Source of the DNA: Dryomyza anilis
Taxonomy: Eukaryota; Arthropoda; Insecta; Diptera; Dryomyzidae
NCBI GenBank assembly: GCA_951804985.1
Contig: OX638131.1
Coordinates: 91,400,349 to 91,464,348, forward strand
Reading direction: 5' to 3'
Length of the DNA: 64,000 bases
The notes beneath the pieces were generated by a model, which saw nothing but the letters and a program-made list of their open reading frames with translations, had not been told where the DNA came from and ran no database searches. A program made the position numbers and the translations under genes. Of the stretch, positions 23,731 to 35,372 are shown piece after piece (positions within the stretch are counted from its first letter, which is position 1; every line of letters starts with the position of its first letter).

Positions 23731-24885
23731 ATGATGAATATTGTTGAACTAATATTTTTTTTTAGAATAAAAGTTGAACTTATTAAAAACTTATAATATC
23801 TATAAATTTGAAATTGAATAAACTCTGTAAAAAAAACATTCAATAAATACATTTCATTGTTTGAAATGCTATCCCCATAAATATATCCAATTCTAGAAAT
23901 AAGAAAAACTACAAAGTCGTAAAAAGTTTTGCATTACAGCAAAGAATTCAATTTTCACTGGTCTTACCAACAAAAAAAAGGTACAACGCACATATTCTGG
24001 GTACAAAAAATTTGCATAAAATGCTACCTAATCTAGTTCCGTCGGTCAGACAGCTGCTGCAACATATGCTGCTGCTGGTGGACGAGCGGCAACGCCTATA
24101 TCTCATACCACAAACTTGTCACATGTCAAACCAAATAGACGGCATATTTAAATAATCGAAAAATCTGCAAATGAAACCCAAACAAAAGACGACCAGTAGG
24201 AGGAGCAGAAGGGGAATATAAAGAAAACAGCGACGATACGCATCACTGAGCAGTGGAGAGTTGTATGAAGAGTAGCAAAAATAGGCGTAAAAAGTGATGG
24301 AGGAGTAGAAGTTTTGAAAGTTTTTTTTACTACCTCAATTTAGCATAATAATCAAATACACCCACCACACACAGGCATACAAATCAACAAAAACAACAAG
24401 CACAAAACGTCAAACCGCCGACGAAGACCAGCGTCACATATAAAATAGCATAATGTGGCAACACTCACCACGTGTGGATTTATGGGGTTTTTGTGTTTTT
24501 TTTTTTGTTAATGGGGTAGCGCATATTGAGTAGTAGTTTGTGTGTGGTATTTCAATGAATGTCAGAAAATTAGAACCAAATTGAATGCGACGTGGCAAAA
24601 AGTTTAGGGTTCTTTTGAGGCATTCATTGAATTCTGTTGATTTGAGGTTTATGTGGTTATTGTGTGGAGAATGGTGATGAGGAGTAGGAGCAGGGCATTA
24701 CCACAGTTGTTGACTTTTTATGGTTGACATGTTGATGTTTATTTGTTTTTTATTATAACGTATGCAGCGCAGTTGGCGACCCAGCGGGAATTTTTAATTT
24801 TTTCGATGAATGGACATTTTGCTAAATATCGAGAATTAAAGTTTAAGATTTTGTTTTAGTTTCAATTTTAAGTTTTAAAATAAAT
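23731..24885. other. Unique island
   Basis: Mixed sequence with GACAGCTGCTGCAACATATG and TGCTGCTGCTGGTGGACGAG (about 24050-24080), GACCAGTAGGAGGAGCAGAAG (about 24191) and a CCACCACACACAGGC patch. It has more G+C than most of the window. No open frame of note. Confidence 0.4.
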
Positions 24886-26239
24886 ACAGTATATCGAGGG
24901 TTCCAAAGTAGGTAGTGATGGGTATGAGCGAGTTATTCGATTCTCGATCTCGAAGTTCGTCTCGAATTTTTAAAATAATAAGTATAAAAAGGTAATATCG
25001 ACATTCCGAACTAGGTACTGATGGGCAAGAGCAAGATATATTTTGATTGATTCACAATCTATAAAATTATCGTGTTCTCGAATCTTGTCTCAAATTTTTA
25101 ATATAATATATGGTAATATCGACCTTAATGCCAAGTGTTCCAAAGAGGTAGTGATGGTCACCAAAGAGAAATTCAATTGTGCATCTCGAAAAGGAACGAA
25201 ATCTCGAATATAGTCTAGAGTTTTGAAAATAATATAAGGTAATATTGAATGTAGGGTTCCAAAGTTTGTTGTGAAGATCACGAGAGAAATATATTTGATT
25301 CTCGATCTCGATAATTATCGCGATCTCGATAATTATCGCGATCTCGAGTCTTTTCTCGAATTTTTAAAATAATAAGTATATACTAATATGGACCTTAAGG
25401 CCATATTCCAAACTAAATAGTGATAAGCACGAGCGAGATACATTTAATTCTCGATCTCGAAAATGATCGCTATCTAGAACTTTTCAAATAATACATGGTA
25501 AAATCGACGTTAATGCCAAAGTTTCCAAAGCAGGTAGTGTTGGGCACAAGAGAAATAATGGAGTCGAGTGAGATAATTGATACTCGAACTCGAAAAGTAT
25601 CGCTTTCTCGAAACTCATTTCCAATTCTTCTCTAAATTTTAAAACAATATAAAGTAATATCGAACTGAATGCCAGGGGGTTCTAAAATAATCGCGATCTT
25701 GAAGTTTTAAAATAATATATGGGAATATCAACCTTAATACCAATGGTTCCCAAAATAGAGATATCCGATTCTCGATCTCGAAAATAATCTCGATATGGAA
25801 TTTCGTTTTGAATTTTGTAAATAAGCTAATATCGATCGTTATGCCCAGGGTTTCAAAGTTGTGAGTGATGGGTACAAGCGAGATATTTAATTTTCGATCT
25901 CGAAAATACTCTCGATCTCGAATTTCGACACGATTTTTTATATAATTTTTAAAATAATATAAATGAATATCGACATTAATATCAACGTAAGTAGTAATGG
26001 GCAAAAATGAGGTATTAGACTTTCGAATCTCGTCTCGAATTTTTAAAATAATATATAGTAATATCAACCCTAATGTCGAGGTTTCCAAAGTAAGTAGTAG
26101 TGAGAAGCCGTGTAAAATATTCGATACTCGATCCCGCAAATAATCGGTATCTCGAATCTTTACCTAATTTTTAAAATAATATCAGATAATATCAACCTTA
26201 ATACCAGGAAACTTAGTAGAAGTGAGCGATATATTATAT

Positions 26240-26395
26240 TATAGATCTCCAAAATAATCGCAATTTCGAATTTCGACTTGAATTTTTCTCGACTTATTAG
26301 AAAACTTTTAGTATTTCATTAAGTTGAGAATAATTCAAGTCGAAATTCGAGATCGGGATTATTTTGGAGATGGAGAATAGAATATATCGTCGGTG
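26240..26395. repeat. Inverted junction (fold-back) inside the CTCGA satellite
   Basis: GATCTCCAAAATAATCGCAA ... TTTCGACTTGAATTTTTCTC on the left is mirrored by GAGAATAATTCAAGTCGAAA ... GGGATTATTTTGGAGATGG on the right. The centre is near 26310. Confidence 0.75.
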
Positions 26396-26568
26396 TAGAA
26401 CGAAAAGTCACCAAATACATTTTTATGATAAACTTAATTTTCGAGTTTGTTGATAAATATTATAAAAAGTAATTGAGAACATCGATTAAAAGTTGACAGA
26501 TTTACAAAGATTTTTGTAAATGAATATTTGGCATTTTGAAAATGTATTTTGTGACTTTTAGTTCTACA
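26394..26568. repeat. Second inverted repeat inside the reversed satellite segment
   Basis: GTAGAACGAAAAGTCACCAA (26396) pairs with TGTGACTTTTAGTTCTAC (ends about 26568), and AATACATTTTT with AAAATGTATTTTG. The loop is about 115 bp of ordinary AT-rich sequence. Confidence 0.65.
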
Positions 26569-26879
26569 ACGACGATATCGCTCGTACCCATCGCTATCAT
26601 TTTTGGAATCCACTGGCATTAAGGTTTATATTAAATACCAAGTGTTTTAAAGTAGGTATTAATGGTCACGACGTGACACTTGATTCTCCATCTCGTAAAT
26701 TATCGCTATCGAATTTTTAAAATAATATGAAGTAACATCAACTGAAATTGTCTCAAATTGTTTTCAATTACTACTAAAAAGTTTTTAAAATTACACAAAG
26801 AGGCAAACTTGATTTTTGAATATTTTCCTATATTTTATATATTTATTTAATTTTTTATCAAATTAAAACAAGTTATTAA

Positions 26880-27290
26880 TAAATTTGTTTTGATTTTGTA
26901 TAAATTTTGTTACTGTGGTTTATTGTTCTGATTTCGATGATGACGATGATGCTGATGATGATGACGACTGCATGTGTGTGCTTAATATGCAGTCCGTCGT
27001 GTATTTGATTTTCTATATTGTATATATATTTTTTTATTATTTGCAAATCAATTCAATTTTATTACAAAAACATGTGCAAAAAATATGGCTACTAAAAACA
27101 AAAATACTCTGGCAACATTTGCAACAAATTGTGCATTGATTTTATTTTTGTTCATTGTTTTTGTAAGGGTCTGTTTGTTTGTGCAGTTGATTGGATTTTG
27201 ATGTAAGTTTTATTTGTATCAGGAGCAAACATTAATTGTAGTTGCAGCTAAAAGAATATATATATAAAAAAAAAACAAAACAAAAATATG
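26880..27290. other. Unique island with a GATGATGACGATGATG patch
   Basis: GATGATGACGATGATGCTGA (26936-) encodes an Asp run in one frame (26915-27139), which is low complexity. No other gene signal. Confidence 0.4.
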
Positions 27291-28287
27291 AAAGCTCTAA
27301 AAAAATAACACGTCTCTTTCTGATTTTTCTAAAATAAATTTAATTGAATAAAAAATAACACAATAAAAACTATTAAACGAATGAAAATGACATTGCTCTC
27401 AAATCTCTAAAAAGTTCTTCAGTTTTGAAATCAAATATGCTCAAAAACAATATGGATAAGTGTCTACAAAAAGATTGCTCAAAAATAAATAAATCTTAAA
27501 GTCTCTAAATTAAAAAAAAAAAAACAAAAATTAAAAAGAAAAAGAACATAAAAATGTTTTAATTTTGAAGAAAATAACTCCACAATCGATATGATTAATT
27601 CAAAAAATCTGCAAACTTTTTTTCACAACGGATAAAGATTATTGAAATCAAGCCATTTTTTAATAAATACTTCCCCCACAATATTTGGGTGAAATTGTTG
27701 GGAGCAAAAAGCTTTGCATGTAATTTAAATACAAAGCTTTTATTCTACCAAAATTTGTGTGGGAGTATTTATTTAAAATTGGGTTGAATACTTTGATTTG
27801 AAAAAGAGTTTATCCCCACTAATTGAAATTGCTCTCAAAATTATAAGTCATTAAAATGACAAAGCCTAGAGTATTAAATAGGTCTTCATAGTATGGAACA
27901 GTTTCAAAATGATGTTCAAAAATGTCTATTTCATTTTTAATCTATCTTTACAATAACAGCAAACACATTATTTACAAAGTATCATTTTGCTAATCATATA
28001 AGAATTGCTCCCAACATTTTAAAATATATACGATGTTAAGATGTGTCTAAATATCATAAATGCCATTCTGAAAGCAAAAAAGAAATGCACTTTTAGTTGA
28101 AATAAAACAAATAATTGTATGTTTTCTCAAGGTTTCCAACATTAACTGATTTACTCTTAGAATGTTGCTCCCATACTATACTTCACTTTAATGTCTCCAT
28201 TTGAATTTATATTAAATAGTATTTAAAAGGAACAAAAGTACATCTATTTAAAAAATATTAGACGTTAAAATTATTGTCCAAGTATTA
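27291..28287. other. AT-rich sequence leading into the ATTGCTCTC array
   Basis: AAATTGCTCTCAAA and GATTGCTCAAAAAT words at irregular spacing show decayed members of the following minisatellite. A fold-back lies at 27630-27815. Confidence 0.45.
27630..27815. repeat. Fold-back element, about 186 bp
   Basis: The left half reads GGATAAAGATTATTGAAATC, then TTTTTTAATAAATACTTCCC, then GGGAGCAAAAAGCTTTGCAT. The right half is its complement in order: ACAAAGCTTTTATTCTACC, TGGGAGTATTTATTTAAAA, TTTGATTTGAAAAAGAGTTTATCC. Outer and inner segments both pair, with small gaps, so the whole piece can form a cruciform. No target duplication is clear. Confidence 0.7.
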
Positions 28288-28716
28288 AGATTGCTCTTAA
28301 TAATATTGCTTTCAATAATATTGCTCTCAATAATATTGCTCTCAGTAATATTGCTCTCAGTAATATTGCTCTCAATAATATTGCTCTCTTAATAATGCTC
28401 TCAATAATATTGCTCTCAATAATATTGCTCTCTTAATATTGCTCTCAATAATATTGCTCTCTTAATATTGCTCTCAATAATATTGCTCTCAATAATATTG
28501 TTCACAATAACATTGCTCTCAATAATATTGCTCTCATAATATAGCTCTCAATAATATTGCTCTCAATAATATTGCTCTCTTAATATAGCTCTCAATAATA
28601 TTGCATTTAATAATATTGCTCTTAATAATATTGCTCTCAATAATATTGCTCTCAATAATATTGCTCTCAATGATATTGATCTCAATAATATTTCTCTGAA
28701 TAATATTGCTCCTCAA
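28288..28716. repeat. 15-bp minisatellite ATTGCTCTCAATAAT
   Basis: About 28 units, mostly 15 bp, with some 12-13-bp units (ATTGCTCTCTTAAT). The minus-strand Ile/Asn/Ser/Glu open frame at 28534-28722 is the repeat read through: a 15-bp unit is five codons and keeps frame. Confidence 0.95.
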
Positions 28717-29030
28717 AAACAATAATTTAATTAGTCTGTACTTAAACCTAATTTAAATATGTCTGCAACAATAACTAAAATATATTGATATATTTGAATC
28801 TAAATACTTGCTCTTAAATAAAATGCTCTTTAAAAAATACCTCGTAATTAAAATGCACCTCAGTTTGAAGACTCCATTTAAACAAGATTTAAAAGTTCCT
28901 TTAAAAATTGCAAAATACATTATTTTAAACACTAATGCCAAGACTTTTAATTATATATGTATTGCTCTCAAAATGTTGCTCACAAACACTACTTCAATTT
29001 AAAGTCTTCACTCGAACCTTAAGCACCCAC
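28717..29030. other. AT-rich flank of the 15-bp minisatellite
   Basis: Scattered TTGCTCTCAAAATGTTGCTC words remain. Nothing else seen. Confidence 0.4.
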
Positions 29031-29990
29031 ACAAAAAAAAACACCAATGCTTATTAAAATTATGCAAATTTTACGCAGCAACCCACAGCATAGTATGACC
29101 ACACTTTCTGCATCACTAAATTCTACAATGAAAATGAAAATTTGTGCTGCCGCCTGCTCATTGAAATCATTCAAAATTACAAACAATTGACTTGGCAGCA
29201 AACATAAGGCAGCTGCAGCCAGCCCTTACAAAGTCTGTTATGGAAAATGAAAAAAATAATGAAAAAAAAACACACACAAAACATAATTTGCAGCAATTCA
29301 AAAAGCAGTTTAGCATGTTCTCATACTCGTCCTTGGTCCTGCATCACGTGCATGGCCAGTCAGTCAGACCATTATGCCAGGTACCACCAACATAAAACTG
29401 ACGAACCAACCGAACGAACCGACCAGACCAACAACGCACGCATAGCATACCATTGAGTGATCCTTGAAGACAAGAATTCGACCGCAAGAATTATTCTTGC
29501 GTGAAATTAGAAATTCAAAAGTGGTTCATGGTCTGAAACGTTGTTGCGATGTGCTGCTGAGGACTACTGTTGCTCAGTTTGTTGTTGCTTTTGCATTAAT
29601 AATAATAATGTTGCTGATGATGTGACCGATGACGACGATCATGTTGTCCTTGTTGAAAATTGCAAATTATTTTTGAGTTTCATCAATCGTCTACTGCCTG
29701 CTTTTAGCATCGTACCGAATGTTTAACTCATCTAAAATCTAGAGTTCGTCTATTTTGCAGTCTGTCTTCTTTTGGCACTCTGACGATTCTAATGATGGGT
29801 GTCAATCGAGCTCTGATAATGACATACAAATTAATAGAGCAGTTAATGTGTACTTTGCACCAAATTTCAGTTCAATGTTTGCGTTTGGCTGTCGTACATC
29901 GTTTTAATGGACGACAATTGAGTGATCAATTTGAGCAATTTACGAGATTCAACTTATAGTAAATGTTCATAAAAAAAGAGAATATAAACA
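29031..29990. other. Unique island
   Basis: Mixed composition, with CAGTCAGTCAGACC (about 29360), ACCAACCGAACGAACCGACC (about 29403) and TTGCTGATGATGTGACCGATG (about 29610). Short overlapping open frames have no family signature. No tRNA-like fold was noticed. Confidence 0.4.
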
Positions 29991-32830
29991 TAATTACACA
30001 AAATAATAATCGAAATTAAACAAAGATTTTCAATTTAGAAGTCTCGTGATAATGTAAAAACTTTTAAAAAATGGTGTCTTTAAAAAGATTTCCAAATTTT
30101 ATATAATATAATATTAAAAACTGTTCAATACTTTGAATATACTTTTTAAAAACTGTATTAAAAATTATTTCTTATTTAAAATATCAGTTTGGCATAAAAT
30201 ACAAATATTTCTCAAAGTCTCCAAAAAAATTTAATCTCTCAAAAATTTACATATAGACCAAATTATAAAAATTAAAATGTTTCGAAATATATAAGAAGAA
30301 AATTAAAATATTCAAAAAAAAAAGTTTCCAAAAAATGCTAATCTCTTGAAAAATTTACAAATTATCAAATTACTATCTCAGATCCGAGAATTAAGAATCT
30401 CCAAAATAAAAAAAGCTCAATCTCGAAAATTAAAAATCTTCAAAATCTAAATCTCAAAAATTAAAAATCTCGAAAATTAGAAGTCTACAAAATTATATAT
30501 CTCAAATTATTCATAATTAAAAGTCTCCAATACTAAAAGTCTAAGTCTCCAAAATTAAAGATAGCACAGCGAAAATCAAAAATCTAAAACCCAAAAATTA
30601 AGAATCTCTAAAATAAAAAAACTGTCAATCTCGATAAAAACTTTGAAAGTCTCCAAAAACTAAGAATCTTTAAAATAAAATCTCGAAAATTAGAAATAAG
30701 ACAGTCTCAAAAATTAAATATCCAAGTCCAGAAAATTAAGAATCTCCAAAATAAATAAAGGTTGGTGTCGAAAATTATAAAACTCAAAAATTAAAAATTT
30801 CGAAAATTGGAAATCTGCAATATTATCTATCTTAAAAGTCTCCATAATTCAAAATCTTCTTAATCAAAAATTTCCGATATTAAATATCTCCAAAAATTTT
30901 AATTCTTAAAAATGAAGGTCTCCAAAAATTAAAAAATCTTTAAATAAATATCTCTAAAATTAAAAGCCTCAGTCTCGAATATTAAAAGTCTCCAAAATAA
31001 AAAATATAACAGGCTCGAATATTAATATCTCAGATCCGAAAATTAAGAATCTCCAAAATAATAAAACCTCAATCTCGAAAATTAAAAATCTTCAAAATCT
31101 AAATCTCAAAAATTAAAAATCTCGAAAATTAGAAGTCTACAAAATTATATATCTCAAATTTTTCGTAATTAAAAGACTCCAAACTAAAAGTCTAAGTCTC
31201 CAAAATTAAAGATAGCACAGCCTCGAAAATCAAAAATCTAAAACCCAAAAATTAAGAATCTCTAAAATAAAAAAACTGTCAATCTCGATAAAAACTTTGA
31301 AAGTCTCCAAAAACTAAGAATCTTTAATATAAAATCTCTAAAATTAGAAAATTAAATATCCAAGTCCAGAAAATTAAGAATCTCCAAAATAAATAAAGGT
31401 TGGTGTCAAAAATTATATATCTTAAAAATTATAAACTCAAAAATTATAAATCTCGAAAATTGAAAATCTGCAATATTATCTATCTTAAAAGTCTCCATAA
31501 TTCAAAATCTTCTTAATCAAAAATTTTCGATTTTAAATATCTCCAAAAATTTAAATTCTAAAAAATGAAGGTCTACAAAAATTAAAAAATCTTTAAATAA
31601 ATATCTCTAAAATTAAAAGACTCAGTCTCGAATATTAAAAGTCTCCAAAATTAAAAATAGCACAGGCTTGAATATTAATATCTCAGGTCTGAAAATTAAG
31701 AATCTCCAAAACAAAAAAAACTCAATCTCGAAAATTAAAAATCTTCAAAATCTAAATCTCAAAAATTAAAAATCTCGAAAATTAGAAGTCTACAAAATTA
31801 TATATCTCAAATTTTTCGTAATTAAAACACTCCAAACTAAAAGTCTAAGTCTCCAAAATTAAAGATAGCACAACCTCGAAAATCTAAAATCTAAAACCCA
31901 AAAATTAAGAATCTCTAAAATAAAAATTGTCAATCTCGAAAATTAATAATCTTCAAAATTATAAGTCTGAGAAATTAAAAATCTCAAAAATTAGAAGTCT
32001 ACAAAATTATATATCTCTAATAATTCATAAGTAAAAATCTCCAAAATTAGAGTCTAAGTCTAGAAAATTAAAAATCACAAAAAATTCAACTGCTCGTAAA
32101 TACAAATATTTTGAATAAGAAACATGTAAATTAAATTTAAAAATCTCTTAAGCACAAAAGTGTCAAAAATTAAAAAAAGTCACCAAAAGTTAATCAAATA
32201 TTTTAATATTTAAGAAATTTTCCAAAAAAAAGTCACTAAATAAAAAAAAAATTGAACATATTTTTAAATAATTATAAAACTCTACCTTATCCTACCTCTA
32301 CAGCCAATTAAATATGAACAAATGTGCAATAAAATTCAAAAAAATTAAAAATCACTAAAAAATTTAAATCTCCAAAATTAAAAAGCCCAAAAATTAAATA
32401 TTTCAAAAATCTCCTAAATAAAAATCGCCAAGTCAACAGAATCAAAAATCTCTAAGTTTTTACAAATATCTACAGAACTAATATTACCAATCTATAACAG
32501 TTAATCAAATAGGTTTTAACAACTAAAAACTCAAAAAAATTAAAATCGAAAAAATTAAAAATCTCCAAAATTAAAAAAAAAAAAAAATTTAAAAAAATCA
32601 AAAATAAAAAAAAATAAAAAATAATAAATATCTAAAAAAATAAAAACTTCCAAAATAATATGAAACTCAAAAAATTTTTAAAAACTCAAAAAAATTAAAA
32701 TCGGAAAAATTAAAAATCTCCAAAATTAAAAAAAAAAAAACAAAAATTAAAAAAAAACAAAAATCGAAAATTAAAAATCTAAAAAAATAAAAACTTCCAA
32801 AATAATATGAAACTCAAAAAATGTAAACTT
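29991..32830. repeat. TCTCCAAAATTAAAAA minisatellite with a ~652-bp higher-order unit
   Basis: The base unit is 13-17 bp (AAAATTAAAAATCTCCAA, AAAATTAGAAGTCTACAA). Blocks beginning TATCTCAGATCCGAGAATTA at 30374, TATCTCAGATCCGAAAATTA at 31026 and TATCTCAGGTCTGAAAATTA at 31679 show a unit of 652-653 bp repeated about 2.6 times, with the same order of variants inside (for example AAAGATAGCACAGC and AAATAAAGGTTGGTGTC). Right of 32060 the array decays, with another ~150-bp duplication at about 32530/32680. No gene. Confidence 0.92.
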
Positions 32831-34150
32831 TTTAAATAACAATAAATTTTTGATTATAATATCTGAAAAATAAAAATGTCTGATGAATGAAAAATAGTCT
32901 TTAAATATATTTAAATGCGAATTAAAAGAAAAATTAAAAATAATAGATTTTTTCATCTACACATAAGACAACGAAATATTTTAAAGTCTCTAAAATTAAT
33001 AATATTAAGATAAAAATTTCAAGTGTAGTTTTTTTATTTAAGACCTAAGTATTAAGGTCTTAAATAAAAAAAATATTTCAGTAGTATTTTATTTTTCAAA
33101 AAGTCTAAACTAATTGGTATTTTATTTTTATGTATTTTATATACATAGAAAAATGTATTTTATATGCACAGACAAATTTAATTTGACGCTGAACTCATGG
33201 CCGGCAGTCCTACTGTTTTAAATATATGCAAAACACATTTAATTGTTTCAATTTCTGTTTGTTCTAAGAGTCTAATTATTGTGCAATTAACTCATAAAAA
33301 CACTAAGTAATTGTAGCAAAAACATTCGCAGAAATAAATTGCATGATAATTTCACCTGTGTTTGCTATAATTATGCCGCATTTATAGCGTTGTTTTTTGT
33401 GTTCTTCTTCATATATATCACATGCAATGATTTATGGTGTAGTGTAGACTTTAGTGTTTTGCTAACTAGCTGCAGTTTGTAGAATAATAACACTAATTTT
33501 GTTAGATTTTTAAAACAAATTAGCATGTTAGATAGTGCACAAAAAAAGTGTTGCATACCTTGCGACTGCAATGAATGAATGTACAAATGAGGCTATAAAT
33601 GCACCATAATAATGAGCATTAGTCAATTAAAGCTATTTAGTTAATTTTAGCGCTAATTGCGCCATAAACTAAACCACAACGAGAAAAATAATAAAAGTCA
33701 AATAAGTGTGAAAATAAAATATGATTTTCAGAGTTTTATTTATATTAAAATTAATTGCATATATTAGGTATACGAAAAAAAAATAATTAAAATAAAATAG
33801 TAATAAAAAAATAATATATAATATATAAATTCAAATAGTAAAATATATATGCAATTGAAATCAATTAAACAATTTTGCTAAACCCAGAAATCAGCGCTAA
33901 TAAATACAGTGTAAAAACAAACCGCATATTAAATGCTTAAACGTAGCGCAAATGTATAAATAAAATATGCAAATATTAATTTGTATAATAAAGCAATATA
34001 TGAAACTAGACAAATATGAAATTAAACAAAAAAAAATATTTATATATATATATGCAAACTTTACAACGAATTTAATTAAATAAATTAAACAATCAAAATT
34101 TATAAACTCTAAAGCAAACAGACGGAAAAATTGCAAAATGTAAAATAAAT
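32831..34150. other. AT-rich unique sequence
   Basis: A short inverted pair, TTTTTTATTTAAGACCTAAG / AAGGTCTTAAATAAAAAAA, lies at 33029-33070. GTTGCATACCTTGCGACTGC at about 33551 is a variant of the window-wide motif. Minus-strand open frames have no motif. Confidence 0.4.
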
Positions 34151-34187
34151 AAAGTATTTTGCATATTTACACTAAATTAATATAGAA

Positions 34188-34290
34188 AAAAAAAAAAAAA
34201 AACAAAAATTAAAAAAAAAAACAAAAAAAAAAAAAAAAAAAATAAAATAAAAAAAAAAAAAAAAAAAACAAAAAAAAAAAAAAAAAAGAA
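34188..34290. repeat. Poly-A rich tract
   Basis: Almost unbroken A with occasional C, T or G over about 100 bp. Confidence 0.9.
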
Positions 34291-34324
34291 ATTAAAAAAT
34301 GACAAATAAAAAATCTTCAAACTA

Positions 34325-34714
34325 CCCAGTATGTCATTCGTATCGATATTGATCAATGCGAGTAGATGGAGAAATCACACGACATCGGAGACGTTCTCGT
34401 AACTATATCGAGCGTCAAATTGGACCTAGATGGTAGGTAGATATCGAAACATTTTGTCGTAGTTTTCTCTATACGAAACATTTTCGAAATCGGAACGATA
34501 TCGAAGAAAAAAATGATCAAAGTTCTAGATTGCTGCGAAAAATATTGCGATATCGATTTGATAAATCTTTAAATATCGTATCCTGTCAAAGAATTTGTAT
34601 GTACGAAAATTTTTAAAAATTAGAATCGAGAATGCAACGAGATCGAACTTTTTTATCGAAGTTATTCGAGAATGCTTCGAGTCATCGAAGGTCTCCGAGA
34701 CATGGCAGACTGGG
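34325..34714. mobile_element. 390-bp MITE with TA target duplications and a nearby empty site
   Basis: The ends read CCCAGTATGTCAT (left) and, on the complement of the right end, CCCAGTCTGCCAT: 11 of 13 matching. Each is flanked by TA (34323-34324 and 34715-34716). The duplicated host segment at 34907-34950 shows the uninterrupted join CTTCAAAC-TA-ACGCTGCAC, the expected empty site. The inside is TCGA-rich and richer in G+C than its surroundings, and encodes nothing convincing. TA targeting suggests a Tc1/mariner-type mobiliser. The ends differ from those of the DD37E element in this window. Confidence 0.8.
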
Positions 34715-34950
34715 TAACGCTGCACTCGTTAGTTAATTATAAAACGACAAAGTAGAAACATTCTGAATTGCTGTTTATTATATATATATTTTGCATATTT
34801 ATACAAAATTTATATAGACAAAAAAAATATATATAAAAAAAAAAATTTACAAAAAATGTTTTTTTTTTTTTTAATTAAAAAAAGTTTAAAAAAGTTTAAA
34901 AGAAATAAATCTTCAAACTAACGCTGCACTCGTTAGTTAATTATAAAATG

Positions 34951-35230
34951 ACAAATTAAAAACAATTGTCTATGTAGTTAGATATCATCAAACTGCCACA
35001 AAGTATGCAATGATTTTTTGTAAACATATTTTAATTGAATATTTAAAGTTTCATTTAATTGTTGATATTATAAATAAACCAGCAGCACATTCAAATAAAT
35101 TTAAATTGACAAAAGCTTGTAATAAAATATAAATTTAAAATGATAGCATAACTTTAGGCATGCAATTAAATGCACAACCTTTCGATATTTAAAAAACCAT
35201 TCTATATTTCGCAGCACTTTTTAATTGTTT
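34951..35230. other. AT-rich sequence with an AAAGTATGCAATG motif
   Basis: CCACAAAGTATGCAATG lies at about 34996. Otherwise ordinary. Confidence 0.35.
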
Positions 35231-35261
35231 TTTTTTTTTTTTTTTTACAAATAAACCAACG

Positions 35262-35372
35262 CTCAGGGGATGCCCCATATTCGTGTAATAATAATCTTTA
35301 AAAATAAATAGCATACTTAGGGGATGCCCCCTATTCGTGCAATAATAATCTTTAAAAATACATAGCATACTT
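35262..35372. repeat. 52-bp tandem duplication, AGGGGATGCCCC unit
   Basis: AGGGGATGCCCCATATTCGTG and AGGGGATGCCCCCTATTCGTG, each followed by AATAATAATCTTTAAAAATA and AGCATACTT, lie side by side with three or four differences. Each starts with the palindrome GGGGATGCCCC. Confidence 0.88.

Larger units (their letters stand above)
24886..26760. repeat. CTCGA-rich satellite, about 120-bp unit, about 14 diverged units
   Basis: The unit order is GGTTCCAAAGTAGGTAGTGA, TGGGCACGAGCGAGATA, TTTGATTCTCGATCTCG, AAAATNATCGCGATCTCGAA, then TTTTTAAAATAATATATGG and TAATATCGACCTTAATGCC. Units diverge strongly, so the array is old. Between about 26310 and 26640 the units lie on the opposite strand. Minus-strand open frames (25090-25281, 25639-26139) are repeat by-products. 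Confidence 0.88.
34151..34950. repeat. Tandem duplication of a ~242-bp host segment, one copy interrupted by a MITE
   Basis: TATTTTGCATATTTACACTA with poly-A, ATCTTCAAACTA and ACGCTGCACTCGTTAG appears at 34153-34750. TATTTTGCATATTTATACAA, poly-A, ATCTTCAAACTAACGCTGCA appears again at 34786-34950. The spacing of the left markers is about 632 bp, and of the right markers (ACGCTGCACTCG at 34717 and 34921) about 204 bp. The difference is close to the 390-bp MITE plus homopolymer length change. Confidence 0.75.

Noticed and set aside
25639..26139. 166-codon minus-strand frame
   Set aside because: It lies wholly within the CTCGA satellite and repeats the unit's translation (LYIILK.. motifs at about 40-residue spacing).
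27637..27815. microRNA precursor
   Set aside because: The hairpin is much longer than a typical precursor, its arms are gapped and there is no evidence for a short mature arm. A fold-back element fits better.
28288..28716. Possible CRISPR-like array of regular repeats
   Set aside because: Units are 15 bp with no variable spacers, in an evident eukaryotic sequence. It is a minisatellite.
34525..34725. 66-codon minus-strand frame inside the 390-bp MITE as its transposase
   Set aside because: It is too short, starts at the element's end and has no catalytic or DNA-binding motif.
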